DNA from: Neorhodopirellula lusitana
Lineage (GTDB): Bacteria > Planctomycetota > Planctomycetia > Pirellulales > Pirellulaceae
DNA: 64,000 nt
NCBI RefSeq assembly: GCF_900182915.1
Contig: NZ_FXUG01000005.1
Span: 1-64,000, forward strand
Direction of reading: 5' to 3'
The stretch's first letter is position 1, and each line of letters opens with the position of its first letter. This document shows, one piece after another, positions 10,848-19,478 of the stretch. A program made the translations under genes and the position numbers. Below the pieces are notes generated by a model. It searched no databases, had not been told where the DNA came from, and saw only the letters and a list, made by a program, of their open reading frames with translations.

Positions 10848-11291
10848 CTAAGTAGGCAGCCCGATATCTTCATTCCACAACGCTGGGTGAGTCGCAATGA
10901 ATCGTTCCATGATCGCGATGCATTCGGGATCGTTCACGACGGTGACGTCGACCCCACGACTTTTCACATAGGCTTCCGGTCCTTGAAATGTCCTGTTCTC
11001 ACCGACGATAATCTTGGGAACTTGGTACAGCAGGGCCGCGCCGCTGCACATATCACAGGGTGATAAGGTCGAATAGAGAATGGACCGCGAGTAATCGGCC
11101 GCGGTAAGGCGTCCCGCCTGTTCGAGACAGTCCATTTCCGCGTGCAGGATTGCGCTGCTCTTTTGAATTCGACGGTTGTGGCCTCTGGCGACGATTTCAT
11201 TGTCGATGACCAGGACGGAACCAATCGGAATACCGCCCTCTTCAAGTCCGAGGCGAGCCTCATCCAAGGCGGCTCTTAAGAACAGGTCCAT
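10848..11291 (-). CDS. Cytosine deaminase of the yeast FCY1 type
   Basis: A 147-residue zinc-dependent deaminase of the cytidine/deoxycytidylate deaminase fold. Zinc and catalytic residues are seen as H-A-E at 50-52 and S-P-C-D-M-C with Cys79 and Cys82. What sets it apart from tRNA adenosine deaminases and guanine deaminases is the C-terminal half. KIIVGENRTFQGPE, followed by a long tail with VKSRGVDVTVVND, IMERFI and W-N-E-D-I-G, follows the pattern of the fungal cytosine deaminase Fcy1 (which ends in a similar W-F-E-D-I-G). The expected reaction is cytosine to uracil plus ammonia in the cytoplasm for pyrimidine salvage. It is a single gene convergent with gcvP. The fold is certain; the substrate is inferred from the remembered similarity. 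Confidence 0.8.
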   Translation of the reverse strand: MDLFLRAALDEARLGLEEGGIPIGSVLVIDNEIVARGHNRRIQKSSAILHAEMDCLEQAGRLTAADYSRSILYSTLSPCDMCSGAALLYQVPKIIVGENRTFQGPEAYVKSRGVDVTVVNDPECIAIMERFIATHPALWNEDIGLPT

Positions 11292-11666
11292 TGCAATTTC
11301 CTAAAGGCTCGGGTGCTGACTTTGGCTCGTCATCGACATTGTACGGCGTCTGAAGTGTTCCGCTGATTCCACCGAAACACCAGTCCAAGTTTCGTTTCAG
11401 TCGCCGTGCGACCTGCTCGTTTCTCTTCCGCGATTCCACTGCTCGTTGAGACGTTTGCTCGTTAAGACGTTAAGCACCGTGCCGTCGAGCCCAACCAGCC
11501 GACACTCCAGTTGCGGCGTCAATTAAACGTGCAGATCGCAGGTCTCTCCTCGCTCCTGTGACAAATGGGCACTTGCGTCGCTCAACGCCCCAGAATCATC
11601 GTTACAGCCAGTTTCTGCGGTCGATTCACAACCCGGAGACGACCACGGGCCGGCAAAGACGGGGGG

Positions 11667-11686
11667 TGTCATCTAAACAGACGACA
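11667..11686. promoter_or_regulatory. 20-nt palindromic motif TGTCATCTAAACAGACGACA, copy 1
   Basis: First of three near-identical copies of TGTCAYCYAAAYAGRYGACA in the window. The arms TGTC and GACA are perfectly inverted around an AAACAG-type centre. Copy 2 begins 45 bp downstream. Position upstream of the DUF1559 gene suggests an operator, or a transcript hairpin. Confidence 0.5.
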
Positions 11687-11711
11687 CATTTCGCCCAAGA
11701 AAATCCTGGTT

Positions 11712-11731
11712 TGTCATCCAAACAGGTGACA
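11712..11731. promoter_or_regulatory. 20-nt palindromic motif TGTCATCCAAACAGGTGACA, copy 2
   Basis: The best palindrome of the three: TGTCATC pairs with GGTGACA (one G-T pair), leaving CAAACA as the loop. It lies 215 bp before the DUF1559 start codon and 45 bp from copy 1. Confidence 0.5.
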
Positions 11732-11945
11732 GAGCAGCACTCTCCCCAAGGGTAAAATTGGCGACAGTACAACGCCCTTAGGGACCGCAAACACTCCGGG
11801 GGATCCCGATTGCGGAGGCAGGGGCGGGTAAATCGCTTTCTTTTCTAGCGTTCATTCCTGTTCAGCTTTGTTCTGAATAGGTGGGGGAAAAAGAAGCTTG
11901 AGATTGTTTGTTCTGTATTTGTTTCACTTTCTACATAGAGAGAAG

Positions 11946-13169
11946 ATGATGAGTCACTCAAGATATCGCCGTGGTTTCACGTTAGTGGAGTTGCTAGTCG
12001 TGATCGCCATCATTGGCGTTCTGGTCGGTTTGTTGTTGCCAGCCGTGCAGGCTGCCCGCGAGGCGGCTAGGCGAATGAGTTGCAGCAACAACTTCAAGCA
12101 AATCGGGCTTGCAATTCACAATTACCACAGTGCCTTTAAGGAACTGCCCTGCCAAGGAACTGGCACCCACTTCACGGTCTACGGCAATTTTTGGTGGAAT
12201 GGGAATGACCGAAGTAGTGGTCGGCGATTAAGCATGCTGGTTCCGATTACACCCTACATGGAGCAGCAGGCAATCTGGGAGCAGATTAGCAATCCACTGA
12301 TCGGCCGAACTGATCAGGCGACGACTGGAACGGGGACTGTCGCAGGCGGCCCTTGGCCAGCAATGGGCCCAGAGCCTAGTCAGGCTAACTACTTACCTTG
12401 GGCTACCAGTATCCCAGCCTTTCGCTGCCCTAGCGATCCTGGGCAGGGTTTACCAGGTCTAGGCCGAACAAACTATGCAGCCTGTATTGGAGACTCGATT
12501 GAGCGTAGCGAGCCGGGACCATGGAACCGATTTAAACGGCCCAATAGAGTTGTACGGACTAGCGCCCATGCCGAAACGGTAAGGGCATGTCATCGTGGGT
12601 TCTTCACGCCTCGTGACGAAGGAAAGGCTTTTCGTGACGTTCTTGATGGCCTGTCCAATACGATCGCCATGGGCGAGATCATTACCTATCTGGGAGACCA
12701 GGATACGCGAGGGGTCCCTCCGGAAGCTGGCGTGAGTGATTCTGATTTCAAGGCAAACCCCTCGTTTTGTGCCGACAACAGCTTGATCGATCCAACGCGT
12801 CCACGGTTCTGGGAACCAGGTTCTATTCAAGTCGCCAACAGTCTTTTGGGTCGTGGCTATTTTTGGGCTGATGCCCTGAATCACCAATCGGGATGCACGA
12901 CGATTCTTCCACCAAACCGCGAACTCTGCGGTGGAAACAACGGGGCAATTGGTTCAGAGGTGTTCACTGTTTCAAGCCAGCACCAAGGCGGTGCTCATGT
13001 GCTTATGGGCGATGGTGCCGTGAAGTTCGTTACCGACTCGATTGAAGCGGGGAACTCACGAGGGGCAATGATTACAAGCACCGCCGATGCAGGTAAGGAA
13101 AGTCCTTACGGCCTTTGGGGTGCTCTTGGGACTCGAGCTAACAAAGAAGTGATTGACTCCGAATTCTAA
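11946..13169 (+). CDS. DUF1559 protein with prepilin-type N-terminus
   Basis: The ATG at 11946 follows GAGAGAAG; an in-frame start at 11898 would add 16 residues. The 407-residue product has the type IV prepilin signature [19 protein letters not shown] at residues 8-26 (cleavage after Gly by a prepilin peptidase, with Glu at +5). The DUF1559 lead-in [27 protein letters not shown] follows, and near the C-terminus comes the family motif [16 protein letters not shown]. This family is massively expanded in planctomycetes and is thought to form pilin-like surface components. A small lipoprotein gene follows about 200 bp later. The palindrome repeats on both sides suggest this pair has its own control. 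Its neighbourship with the fucan locus may mean a surface role in substrate attachment (inference). Confidence 0.93.
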   Translation: MMSHSRYRRGFTLVELLVVIAIIGVLVGLLLPAVQAAREAARRMSCSNNFKQIGLAIHNYHSAFKELPCQGTGTHFTVYGNFWWNGNDRSSGRRLSMLVPITPYMEQQAIWEQISNPLIGRTDQATTGTGTVAGGPWPAMGPEPSQANYLPWATSIPAFRCPSDPGQGLPGLGRTNYAACIGDSIERSEPGPWNRFKRPNRVVRTSAHAETVRACHRGFFTPRDEGKAFRDVLDGLSNTIAMGEIITYLGDQDTRGVPPEAGVSDSDFKANPSFCADNSLIDPTRPRFWEPGSIQVANSLLGRGYFWADALNHQSGCTTILPPNRELCGGNNGAIGSEVFTVSSQHQGGAHVLMGDGAVKFVTDSIEAGNSRGAMITSTADAGKESPYGLWGALGTRANKEVIDSEF

Positions 13170-13186
13170 GAGCTCAATTTCCAAGT

Positions 13187-13250
13187 GCACATTCCCAGGC
13201 TCCGGCCTGGGAACGTGCTGCCATGGAAGCTTCGCCTCCTGTCGCAGGAG
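13187..13250. repeat. Two strong stem-loops (TTCCCAGGC-TCCG-GCCTGGGAA and CTCCTG-TCG-CAGGAG)
   Basis: GCAC-A-TTCCCAGGC at 13187-13200 pairs with GCCTGGGAA-C-GTGC at 13205-13218 over the four-base loop TCCG, with one A-C mismatch. A second hairpin, CTCCTG/CAGGAG with loop TCG, is at 13236-13250. Both lie 18 to 81 bp after the DUF1559 stop and before the lipoprotein gene. They look like a mobile repeat (REP-type) or a transcript-end structure. Confidence 0.65.
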
Positions 13251-13367
13251 AGAGCTTGCGTGAACTGGCAGGCCGGACATGGTGATTCCTAGGAAGCCAA
13301 GCTTTTGTCGAGTATTCCGTCCGCGATGAATCGAATTGAATCAACAACTTTTACAAAGACTTTAACT

Positions 13368-13550
13368 ATGCAATTGCGTTTGTTTGTGCTGGGCTTGGGG
13401 GCAGTGTTGTTCGTTGCTGGCTGCAGTGAGGGGCCTTCTCTTGTCACGGAAGATGCCCAGGCAATAAAGGACTACGAAGCCCAGAGGGAAGAAATGAAGG
13501 CAAGGTTAGATGAGGAACTGACGGCCTCTGGATTAGCTGACGAAGGCTAG
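13368..13550 (+). CDS. Small lipoprotein following the DUF1559 gene
   Basis: 60 residues from the ATG at 13368 (MQLRLFVLGLGAVLF). The signal peptide ends in the lipobox V-A-G-C with the lipidated cysteine at residue 19. The remaining 41 residues are acidic and helical (EDAQAIKDYEAQREEMKARL). Small lipoproteins directly after DUF1559 genes are common in planctomycetes. An in-frame start at 13305 would precede the signal peptide with 21 polar residues and is less likely. Function unknown; it may be an assembly or anchoring partner of the DUF1559 protein. Confidence 0.75.
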   Translation: MQLRLFVLGLGAVLFVAGCSEGPSLVTEDAQAIKDYEAQREEMKARLDEELTASGLADEG

Positions 13551-14091
13551 CTTTGCCGACTGGAGAAATTGCATGTCGGTGTAAGTTTGCTAGGAAAAGT
13601 GAAGGCGATGCGTTCCACTCATCAACTACACCGTCGCTTCCGTTATTTCTTGCGATAGGAGCGTTGTCGTCAGTGGCGACGTTCGCGCGGAATGCCTTCT
13701 TAAGTTCCAGCTTCAAATCGCAAGCCAATTTGGACGCGACTTTTCGTGGTCACGCCACACTTCCTGCTTCGCCGTACGTGTAGTTCACTTGAATCATGCC
13801 AGAAGCCGGCCCTCGTGAGGCCGCTTCGCCTTGTGACAGTTGCGAACCATCTTCGTTCGCATTCCGGTCACCGAATCAGTGCAGGTCTGCAAGAGCAGAC
13901 GACGTGCTATTCGACTGGGTCGCACTTTTGCACTCTAAGAATATCGTGTCTTGTCACCCAAATAGACGACAGGCAGGAAACCCAACTAGGGCAGTATGAC
14001 CGGCCGTAAAATCGAGTTAATGCTTCGCTGCCCACCAGTACCCCGGTTTCGGCCTGAAGTTTGAGTTTTCCATAGGAAAGGTAGTTATCTG
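13551..14091. other. Non-coding stretch before the fucan-type locus
   Basis: About 540 bp. The plus-strand frame 13553-13783 lacks motifs and I do not accept it. The third palindrome copy lies at 13952-13971, 120 bp before the first fucosidase. The short AT-rich tract AGTTTTCCATAGGAAAGGTAG directly before the ATG at 14092 includes a good ribosome site (AGGAAAGG). The promoter of the large plus-strand locus is expected here. Confidence 0.5.
13952..13971. promoter_or_regulatory. 20-nt palindromic motif TGTCACCCAAATAGACGACA, copy 3
   Basis: Third copy of the TGTCAYCYAAAYAGRYGACA motif, 121 bp before the first gene of the glycosidase/sulfatase locus. Sharing it with the region upstream of the DUF1559 gene hints at common control of the two units. 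Confidence 0.5.
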
Positions 14092-15897
14092 ATGAAGGCG
14101 TTCATATTGGGATTGCTCGGTGTAGCGATCATGGCGGGAATTGCCCGGGCTGAAGAGATGGACGCGATGTGGGGAGAGTCTACTGTCAAGCTTCGTGCTG
14201 AGAACGCTGAGCGTGGAGAGCTATTTGACGAGGGCAACTACGCGATGTTCATCCATTGGGGACTCTATTCGCAACTGGCTAATCAAGTCGACGGAAAGAC
14301 GTACTACGGAATCGGCGAGTGGATCATGGATCCCAAAATGGCTGACATTCCGGCAGAGGAATACAAACGGTTGGCGGGAACGTTCAATCCGACTGATTTT
14401 GACGCCAAAGCGATCGCTCAATTGGCGAAGGACGCGGGAATGAAGTACATCGTCATTACCGCCAAGCACCACGATGGTTTTGCGATGCACCACTCCAAGG
14501 CGTGCGACTTCAACATTGTCGATTCTACGCCGTGGAAGACCGACCCGATGAAGGAGTTATCGGCCGCTTGTCGCGAAGCCGGGCTGGGGTTTGGCTTTTA
14601 CTATTCCCATAGCCAGGACTGGACGTTTCCCGGCGGGCGAAAAGGTCCGACTGTAGACGAAAACGGCAAGCCCGCAACATTCGACGACTACTTTACCAAA
14701 AAGTGTTTGCCACAAGTCGAAGAGCTCACAACCCAGTACGGCCCCATTGAGCTGATCTGGTTCGATACGCCCGGTGGCATGCCGAAGGAACGTGTTCAGC
14801 AGCTGGTCGACATCGTGCGAAAGAACCAGCCCAAGGCACTCGTTTCTGGACGAGCCGGACACAACCTAGGTGATTATCAAACACTGGGCGACATGGAAGT
14901 GCCGCACCACAACGTGGAAGGAATGTGGGAAAGCGTCGACACCACCAACGATTCGTGGGCCTATGCCTGGTACGACCAGCGGTGGAAAACTCCCAAGCAG
15001 ATTCTGCACCGTCTGGTTTCTTGCGTTGGCCGCGGCGGAACTTACATGCTCAATATCGGACCAACGGACACAGGTGCTGTGCCCGAACGCGCCGCCCGTT
15101 CTCTACGTGATGCTGGCGAGTGGATTCGGCGCAACCCACAGGTTGTCTATGGAACCGATGCTTCCCCATGGCAACATGCCATGCCTTGGGGTGATGTCAC
15201 CGTTCGCGGCGATCGAATCTTTCTTTCAGTCTTTGACTGGCCTGAATCCGGGAAGCTATTTCTACCTGGCTTAAAGACCGAGATCGCTTCGGCGCACCTA
15301 CTGGTCAACGGAAAGCCGGTTGCGATCAATCACGAATCGGTTGGGGACTGGAAAATTTTCAAGGTTCCCCACGTCGCGCCGGAAAGGTTGGTTTCAGTGA
15401 TTGAAATTGACTTAGTTGGTTCGCCGGAAGTGGATCCCACTTTCGGAATTGATCCCAACAACGGAACTGAAATTCTTGCTGAGTTTGCGACCGCCACCGG
15501 CGCGAAAATCGTCAAGCATCGCTGGATGGAAAAGTTCGGCGAGTGGGTATGCGTTTACCCGGCGACTCGGTGGGAAGCTGGAGGCAAAGCCGTTTGGGAA
15601 GTCGATGTGCTGACTCCTGGGGACTACGACGTCCGACTGACCTATTCCGGCGAAGGGCGTTTGGTCTGGGGAGTCGATGTCGTTGGCGGAGAACACATTC
15701 AAAATCAACAGAACGCCTCGCACAATTATCAAGAATTTCCGATTGGCTGGCTCAATTTCCCAGCCCCCGGAAAATACAAGGTGGCCGTCTCGTGCTTAGA
15801 AGGCAACATCGAAAGTTCCCGGCTCAAGTCGATTCGCTTGATACCGCTGGAGGCGTATGAAGAAACGTCGAGACGGGTGGCTACCCTTTCGAGATAA
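14092..15897 (+). CDS. Exported alpha-L-fucosidase, GH29, with C-terminal accessory domain
   Basis: 601 residues with a signal peptide (MKAFILGLLGVAIMAGIARA). The GH29 TIM barrel shows each usual element: AMFIHWGLYS, the fucose-binding pair in AKHHDGF (His126-His127), and ELIWFDTPGG with the nucleophile Asp225. The barrel ends near LNIGPTDTGAVP. A beta-sandwich follows (about 340-440). The last 160 residues form a further beta-rich domain (WEVDVLTPGDYDVRLTYSGE), similar in style to the ends of the other locus enzymes and probably carbohydrate-binding. It should release alpha-L-fucose with retention, in the periplasm or outside. It leads the plus-strand cluster, 129 bp before a second fucosidase, and has a good ribosome site. 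Confidence 0.93.
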   Translation: MKAFILGLLGVAIMAGIARAEEMDAMWGESTVKLRAENAERGELFDEGNYAMFIHWGLYSQLANQVDGKTYYGIGEWIMDPKMADIPAEEYKRLAGTFNPTDFDAKAIAQLAKDAGMKYIVITAKHHDGFAMHHSKACDFNIVDSTPWKTDPMKELSAACREAGLGFGFYYSHSQDWTFPGGRKGPTVDENGKPATFDDYFTKKCLPQVEELTTQYGPIELIWFDTPGGMPKERVQQLVDIVRKNQPKALVSGRAGHNLGDYQTLGDMEVPHHNVEGMWESVDTTNDSWAYAWYDQRWKTPKQILHRLVSCVGRGGTYMLNIGPTDTGAVPERAARSLRDAGEWIRRNPQVVYGTDASPWQHAMPWGDVTVRGDRIFLSVFDWPESGKLFLPGLKTEIASAHLLVNGKPVAINHESVGDWKIFKVPHVAPERLVSVIEIDLVGSPEVDPTFGIDPNNGTEILAEFATATGAKIVKHRWMEKFGEWVCVYPATRWEAGGKAVWEVDVLTPGDYDVRLTYSGEGRLVWGVDVVGGEHIQNQQNASHNYQEFPIGWLNFPAPGKYKVAVSCLEGNIESSRLKSIRLIPLEAYEETSRRVATLSR

Positions 15898-16026
15898 ACG
15901 CGCGATCAAGCGACGCAACTGAGCCGATGGCTCTAACCCCGGATATCCCGACGAAGGTGTGCTGTACCCGCGACTGGCGCTGTCGGCTCACATCCCTTCA
16001 CTTAACAATCAACCACTGAAACCCGA

Positions 16027-17457
16027 ATGAAATACCTACTGTCAACCCTCTTGATTGTGATCCTGGGTTCACTCGCCTCTCAAGCGGACGAAGCCCCCAA
16101 AAAGGCTCCTAAAAAGCCTGCTCGAAACGCGAGTTTCGAATATCGCTTTTCGGATGACCTGGAACAGACTGCCGACTCGATAGAACGACAGAAAAAATGG
16201 TTCCGCGACGCCAAGTTTGGTGCGTTTATCCACTTTGGTGTCTATTCGGCATTGGAAGGTGAGTACGAGGGGCGTGGCTCGCAGCACCGCTATTCCGAAT
16301 GGATTCAAGTTTCCGCGAAAATGACGGCCGATGAGTACCATCAGGTCGCGGCAAAATTCAATCCTTCGGAATTCGATGCCGACGAGTGGGCCAAGACCTT
16401 CAAGGATTCCGGCATTCGCTATGTCGTCATTACCTCCAAACATCACGATGGCTTCGCACTCTTTAAGTCAATGGTCAGCGATTACAACATCGTTGACTAC
16501 ACGCCATTCAAACGCGACATCATCAAAGAGTTGAGCGAAGCCTGTCACCGACAGGGACTGAAGTTCGGCGTCTACTATTCACAGGCCCAAGATTGGGACG
16601 AACCCGACGCGCCCTTCATTGCTCCCCGATTTGATGGCTTACACAAGGTCATTCACCCCGATCTGCCGGACGATTTCGAACCCGACATGGATCGCTACAT
16701 CGCGAAAAAAGGCCTGCCTCAGGTCGAAGAATTGGTCAAGAATTATGACCTTGATTTGATTTGGTTTGATACGCCCCGCGACATGAACTTGGAACGGGTG
16801 AAGCTGTATAGCGACATGGTACGAAAGTACCGCCCGGACTGCCTGATCAACTCTCGGATCATTCATTCCGGAAAAGGAAAGATCGAAGCGTCATATCTGC
16901 CATATTACGACTACGTATCGATCGGTGACAAAGAAGTCCCCACGCGAAAACTGCCGCTCTATTTCGAGTCGCCCGACAGTGTCAGTTCCTCTTTCGGCTA
17001 CAAGACCAAAGGCAATTGCTACTACCACACCCCCGAAGAAATGCTGCATCGTTTCGTGCACACGGTTTGTGCGGGCGGCAACGCGTTGATCAATAACGGA
17101 CCGATGGGCAACGGGAAACTCGATCCGGAAGCCGTTCGCCTCTACGGTGCGATCGGCGATTGGCTGGAAGTCAACGGAGAATCGATCTATGGAACCGTGC
17201 GGAATCCGTTGGAACAGCGTCCCGAATGGGGTGACATTTCCGCAAGCAAGGATGGAAAAACGCTTTACCTGCATATTCTCCATTGGCCGGAATCTGAGGC
17301 GATTTCACTGTCCGATCTGCCATCCGTTGCAACCTCCGCGTCGTATCTGGCCAATGGCGAAAAGGCCAAATTTAGTCAGCAAGAAGACTCACTTAAAATC
17401 ACACTCCCTGCGAAACCACTTAGCGAATACGACACCGTTGTCAAAGTGAACTTTTAG
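16027..17457 (+). CDS. Exported alpha-L-fucosidase, GH29
   Basis: 476 residues with a signal peptide to about residue 20, then a Lys/Pro-rich linker (EAPKKAPKKPARN). GH29 elements: FGAFIHFGVYS, TSKHHDGFALF with His139-His140, and DLIWFDTPRD with nucleophile Asp248. It ends with a short beta domain and no extra binding domain, so it is the compact single-enzyme form. It differs from its neighbour in having a long insert around residues 190-220 (APFIAPRFDGLHKVIHPDL), which may shape specificity. The sulfatase gene begins 12 bp after its stop, so the two are surely co-transcribed, pointing to a fucose carrying sulfate. Confidence 0.93.
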   Translation: MKYLLSTLLIVILGSLASQADEAPKKAPKKPARNASFEYRFSDDLEQTADSIERQKKWFRDAKFGAFIHFGVYSALEGEYEGRGSQHRYSEWIQVSAKMTADEYHQVAAKFNPSEFDADEWAKTFKDSGIRYVVITSKHHDGFALFKSMVSDYNIVDYTPFKRDIIKELSEACHRQGLKFGVYYSQAQDWDEPDAPFIAPRFDGLHKVIHPDLPDDFEPDMDRYIAKKGLPQVEELVKNYDLDLIWFDTPRDMNLERVKLYSDMVRKYRPDCLINSRIIHSGKGKIEASYLPYYDYVSIGDKEVPTRKLPLYFESPDSVSSSFGYKTKGNCYYHTPEEMLHRFVHTVCAGGNALINNGPMGNGKLDPEAVRLYGAIGDWLEVNGESIYGTVRNPLEQRPEWGDISASKDGKTLYLHILHWPESEAISLSDLPSVATSASYLANGEKAKFSQQEDSLKITLPAKPLSEYDTVVKVNF

Positions 17458-17469
17458 AAAGAAACCCCC

Positions 17470-19284
17470 ATGCAAATCAGACGTGTTATCCGGATTGCGA
17501 TTCTATCGACAACCCTTGTGCCTTCGGTTTATTCCGTAGCCGAGCAACGCCCCAACGTGGTCGTCGTGATCACGGATGACCAAGGCTACGGCGACCTGGC
17601 CTTCACTGGCAATCCTGCCATCAAGACACCAACGATCGACAAGTTGGCTCGGCAAGGAACATTGCTGAACAACTTTCACGTCGATCCTACTTGCGCGCCG
17701 ACTCGATCAGCGCTGATGACTGGCCGCTACTCCGATCGTGTCGGCGTATGGCATACGGTCCAGGGGCGTAACATGCTGCGTCGTCGCGAAACGACCATGG
17801 CCGATGTTTTTAGTGCTAACGGTTACGCGACCGGACTATTTGGCAAATGGCATCTGGGTGACTGCTATCCCTATCGCCCCGAAGACCGAGGATTCCAACA
17901 ATGCGTCTATCACCAGGCTGGCGGAGTCGGGCAGGCGCCAGACTATTGGGGAAACGACTATTTTGATGACACCTACATCGTCAATGGAAAGCATCAACGA
18001 TTCGAAGGCTTTTGCACCGACGTTTGGTTCGACGAGGGCATGAAGTTCATTAAGGCCAACAAGGATAAGCCGTTCTTCGCCTACATCTCCACGAACGCCC
18101 CGCACAGCCCTTACAACTGTCCCGAGGAATACAGCAAGTCTTACAAGGGCGACCCGCAAGTTTCCATTGCTGAATTCTATGGAATGATCACCAATATCGA
18201 CGACAACATGGCCAAGCTCATGAAGTTGCTCGATGACCAGGGAATCGCCGACAATACGATCCTGGTTTTCATGACCGACAACGGCACCGCAGGCGGCTTA
18301 AAAGGCGGACGTGGGTATGACGGTGGCATGCGTGGCATGAAGAACTCCGAATACGACGGCGGCCACCGGGTCCCGTTTATTATCCGCTGGCCCAACGGAA
18401 AAATCGAAGCGGGGAAATCCGTCGAACGTCTAACCGCTCACATCGACATCCTGCCTACCTTCATCGAGCTGTGCGATCTTGAATCACCCGAGATCAAATT
18501 TGACGGTCAGAGCATTTCAGATTTACTGCACACCGATGGAAAAGATTGGCCGGATCGTTCCCTGGTAGTTGAATCGCAGCGTGTCGTCGATCCAATTAAA
18601 TGGCGAAAGAGCGCCGTGATGAACGATCGTTGGCGACTGGTCAACGGCGAAGAACTGTTCGATCTGAAAGCTGACCCGAAACAGGTCAACGACGTCGCTG
18701 CGAAGCACCCGGAAGTCTTCGAGAGTCTGCGTGCGGAGTACGACAAGTTCTGGAATGACGTTTCAAAAGAGCATGATCTGACCAGCTACATGGTCATTGG
18801 GTCGGACGATTCACCCATCGTCTCGCTTTCGTCGCACGATTGGCTAATCGACCAACTGCCGCCATGGAATCAGCCGCATATCAAGAAGGGGGCAGTTGCC
18901 GAGGAATCGTTTTGGGCCATCGAGGTTGAGCGAGATGGGGACTATGAAATCTCGCTTCGTCGCTGGCCGGTGGAAGCCGACAAGGGTATTAACGACGGCA
19001 CCTATGGCAAAGCTTTCAACTACGAACAGGCGCGTCTACGCATCGGTGATGTTGATGAAACCAAAGACATTCCAGACGGTGCCAAAGAGGTCACGTTCAA
19101 GGTGTCTTTGAAAAAAGGAGTCACCAAACTGTCGCCCGTCTTCATTGGCCCTAAGCTGACGGCCACGCCGTATTACGCCTACGTGACACACCAGCCCAAA
19201 GCCGGTTGGCAAACTCCGCAAGGCATGGGCGTCCCCGTATACGATCCGTCTTACGGACGAGTGCCACCAAAGGCAAGGAAGTGA
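17470..19284 (+). CDS. Exported sulfatase (type I, CAPTR)
   Basis: 604 residues, signal peptide to about residue 25. [14 protein letters not shown] carries the metal-binding Asp pair. [17 protein letters not shown] holds Cys75 in the canonical C-x-P-x-R context for formylglycine formation. [18 protein letters not shown] and [21 protein letters not shown] complete the active site. After about residue 430 a C-terminal beta domain begins ([19 protein letters not shown]), probably a binding module. It sits 12 bp behind a GH29 gene and in front of an esterase, consistent with exo- or endo-desulfation of a fucose-rich polymer. Precise regiospecificity cannot be told. Confidence 0.93.
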   Translation: MQIRRVIRIAILSTTLVPSVYSVAEQRPNVVVVITDDQGYGDLAFTGNPAIKTPTIDKLARQGTLLNNFHVDPTCAPTRSALMTGRYSDRVGVWHTVQGRNMLRRRETTMADVFSANGYATGLFGKWHLGDCYPYRPEDRGFQQCVYHQAGGVGQAPDYWGNDYFDDTYIVNGKHQRFEGFCTDVWFDEGMKFIKANKDKPFFAYISTNAPHSPYNCPEEYSKSYKGDPQVSIAEFYGMITNIDDNMAKLMKLLDDQGIADNTILVFMTDNGTAGGLKGGRGYDGGMRGMKNSEYDGGHRVPFIIRWPNGKIEAGKSVERLTAHIDILPTFIELCDLESPEIKFDGQSISDLLHTDGKDWPDRSLVVESQRVVDPIKWRKSAVMNDRWRLVNGEELFDLKADPKQVNDVAAKHPEVFESLRAEYDKFWNDVSKEHDLTSYMVIGSDDSPIVSLSSHDWLIDQLPPWNQPHIKKGAVAEESFWAIEVERDGDYEISLRRWPVEADKGINDGTYGKAFNYEQARLRIGDVDETKDIPDGAKEVTFKVSLKKGVTKLSPVFIGPKLTATPYYAYVTHQPKAGWQTPQGMGVPVYDPSYGRVPPKARK

Positions 19285-19309
19285 GTACTGCGGATTGGTG
19301 TCGTATCAG

Positions 19310-19375
19310 TCGCTCAATTCTCCGAATTGATTGGGTTTGTAAGCAGGAACGCGTCCAATTCGGAGAATTGGGCGA
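19310..19375 (+). terminator. 20-bp inverted repeat after the sulfatase gene
   Basis: TCGCTCAATTCTCCGAATTG (19310-19329) pairs along its whole length with CAATTCGGAGAATTGGGCGA (19356-19375), with one G-T pair, around a 26-nt loop. No U-run follows. Each arm's inner part, CAATTC-TCC-GAATTG, is itself nearly palindromic. It lies 26 bp after the sulfatase stop and 104 bp before the esterase start, where it could end or protect the first part of the transcript. Confidence 0.55.
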
Positions 19376-19478
19376 CAGTCGCTAGTGGCGAAAACATCCT
19401 GCGATAAACGAAAGCTAGGACTCGCTACCTCGACAAAAACGGCCGTGAACAACCCCGCGTTTCTAACAAGCGAATGAG

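Larger units (their letters stand above)
11292..11945. other. Upstream region of the DUF1559 gene
   Basis: About 650 bp between divergent genes. It holds two copies of a 20-nt palindrome (listed separately) about 215-280 bp before the DUF1559 start. An AT-rich stretch with CTTTCTTTTCTAGCG and a GGTGGGGGAAAAAGAAG tract lies just before the gene. No frame with coding character was found. Confidence 0.5.

Noticed and set aside
13553..13783. Plus-strand 76-residue frame after the lipoprotein
   Set aside because: No motif or conserved feature and no ribosome site; treated as non-coding.
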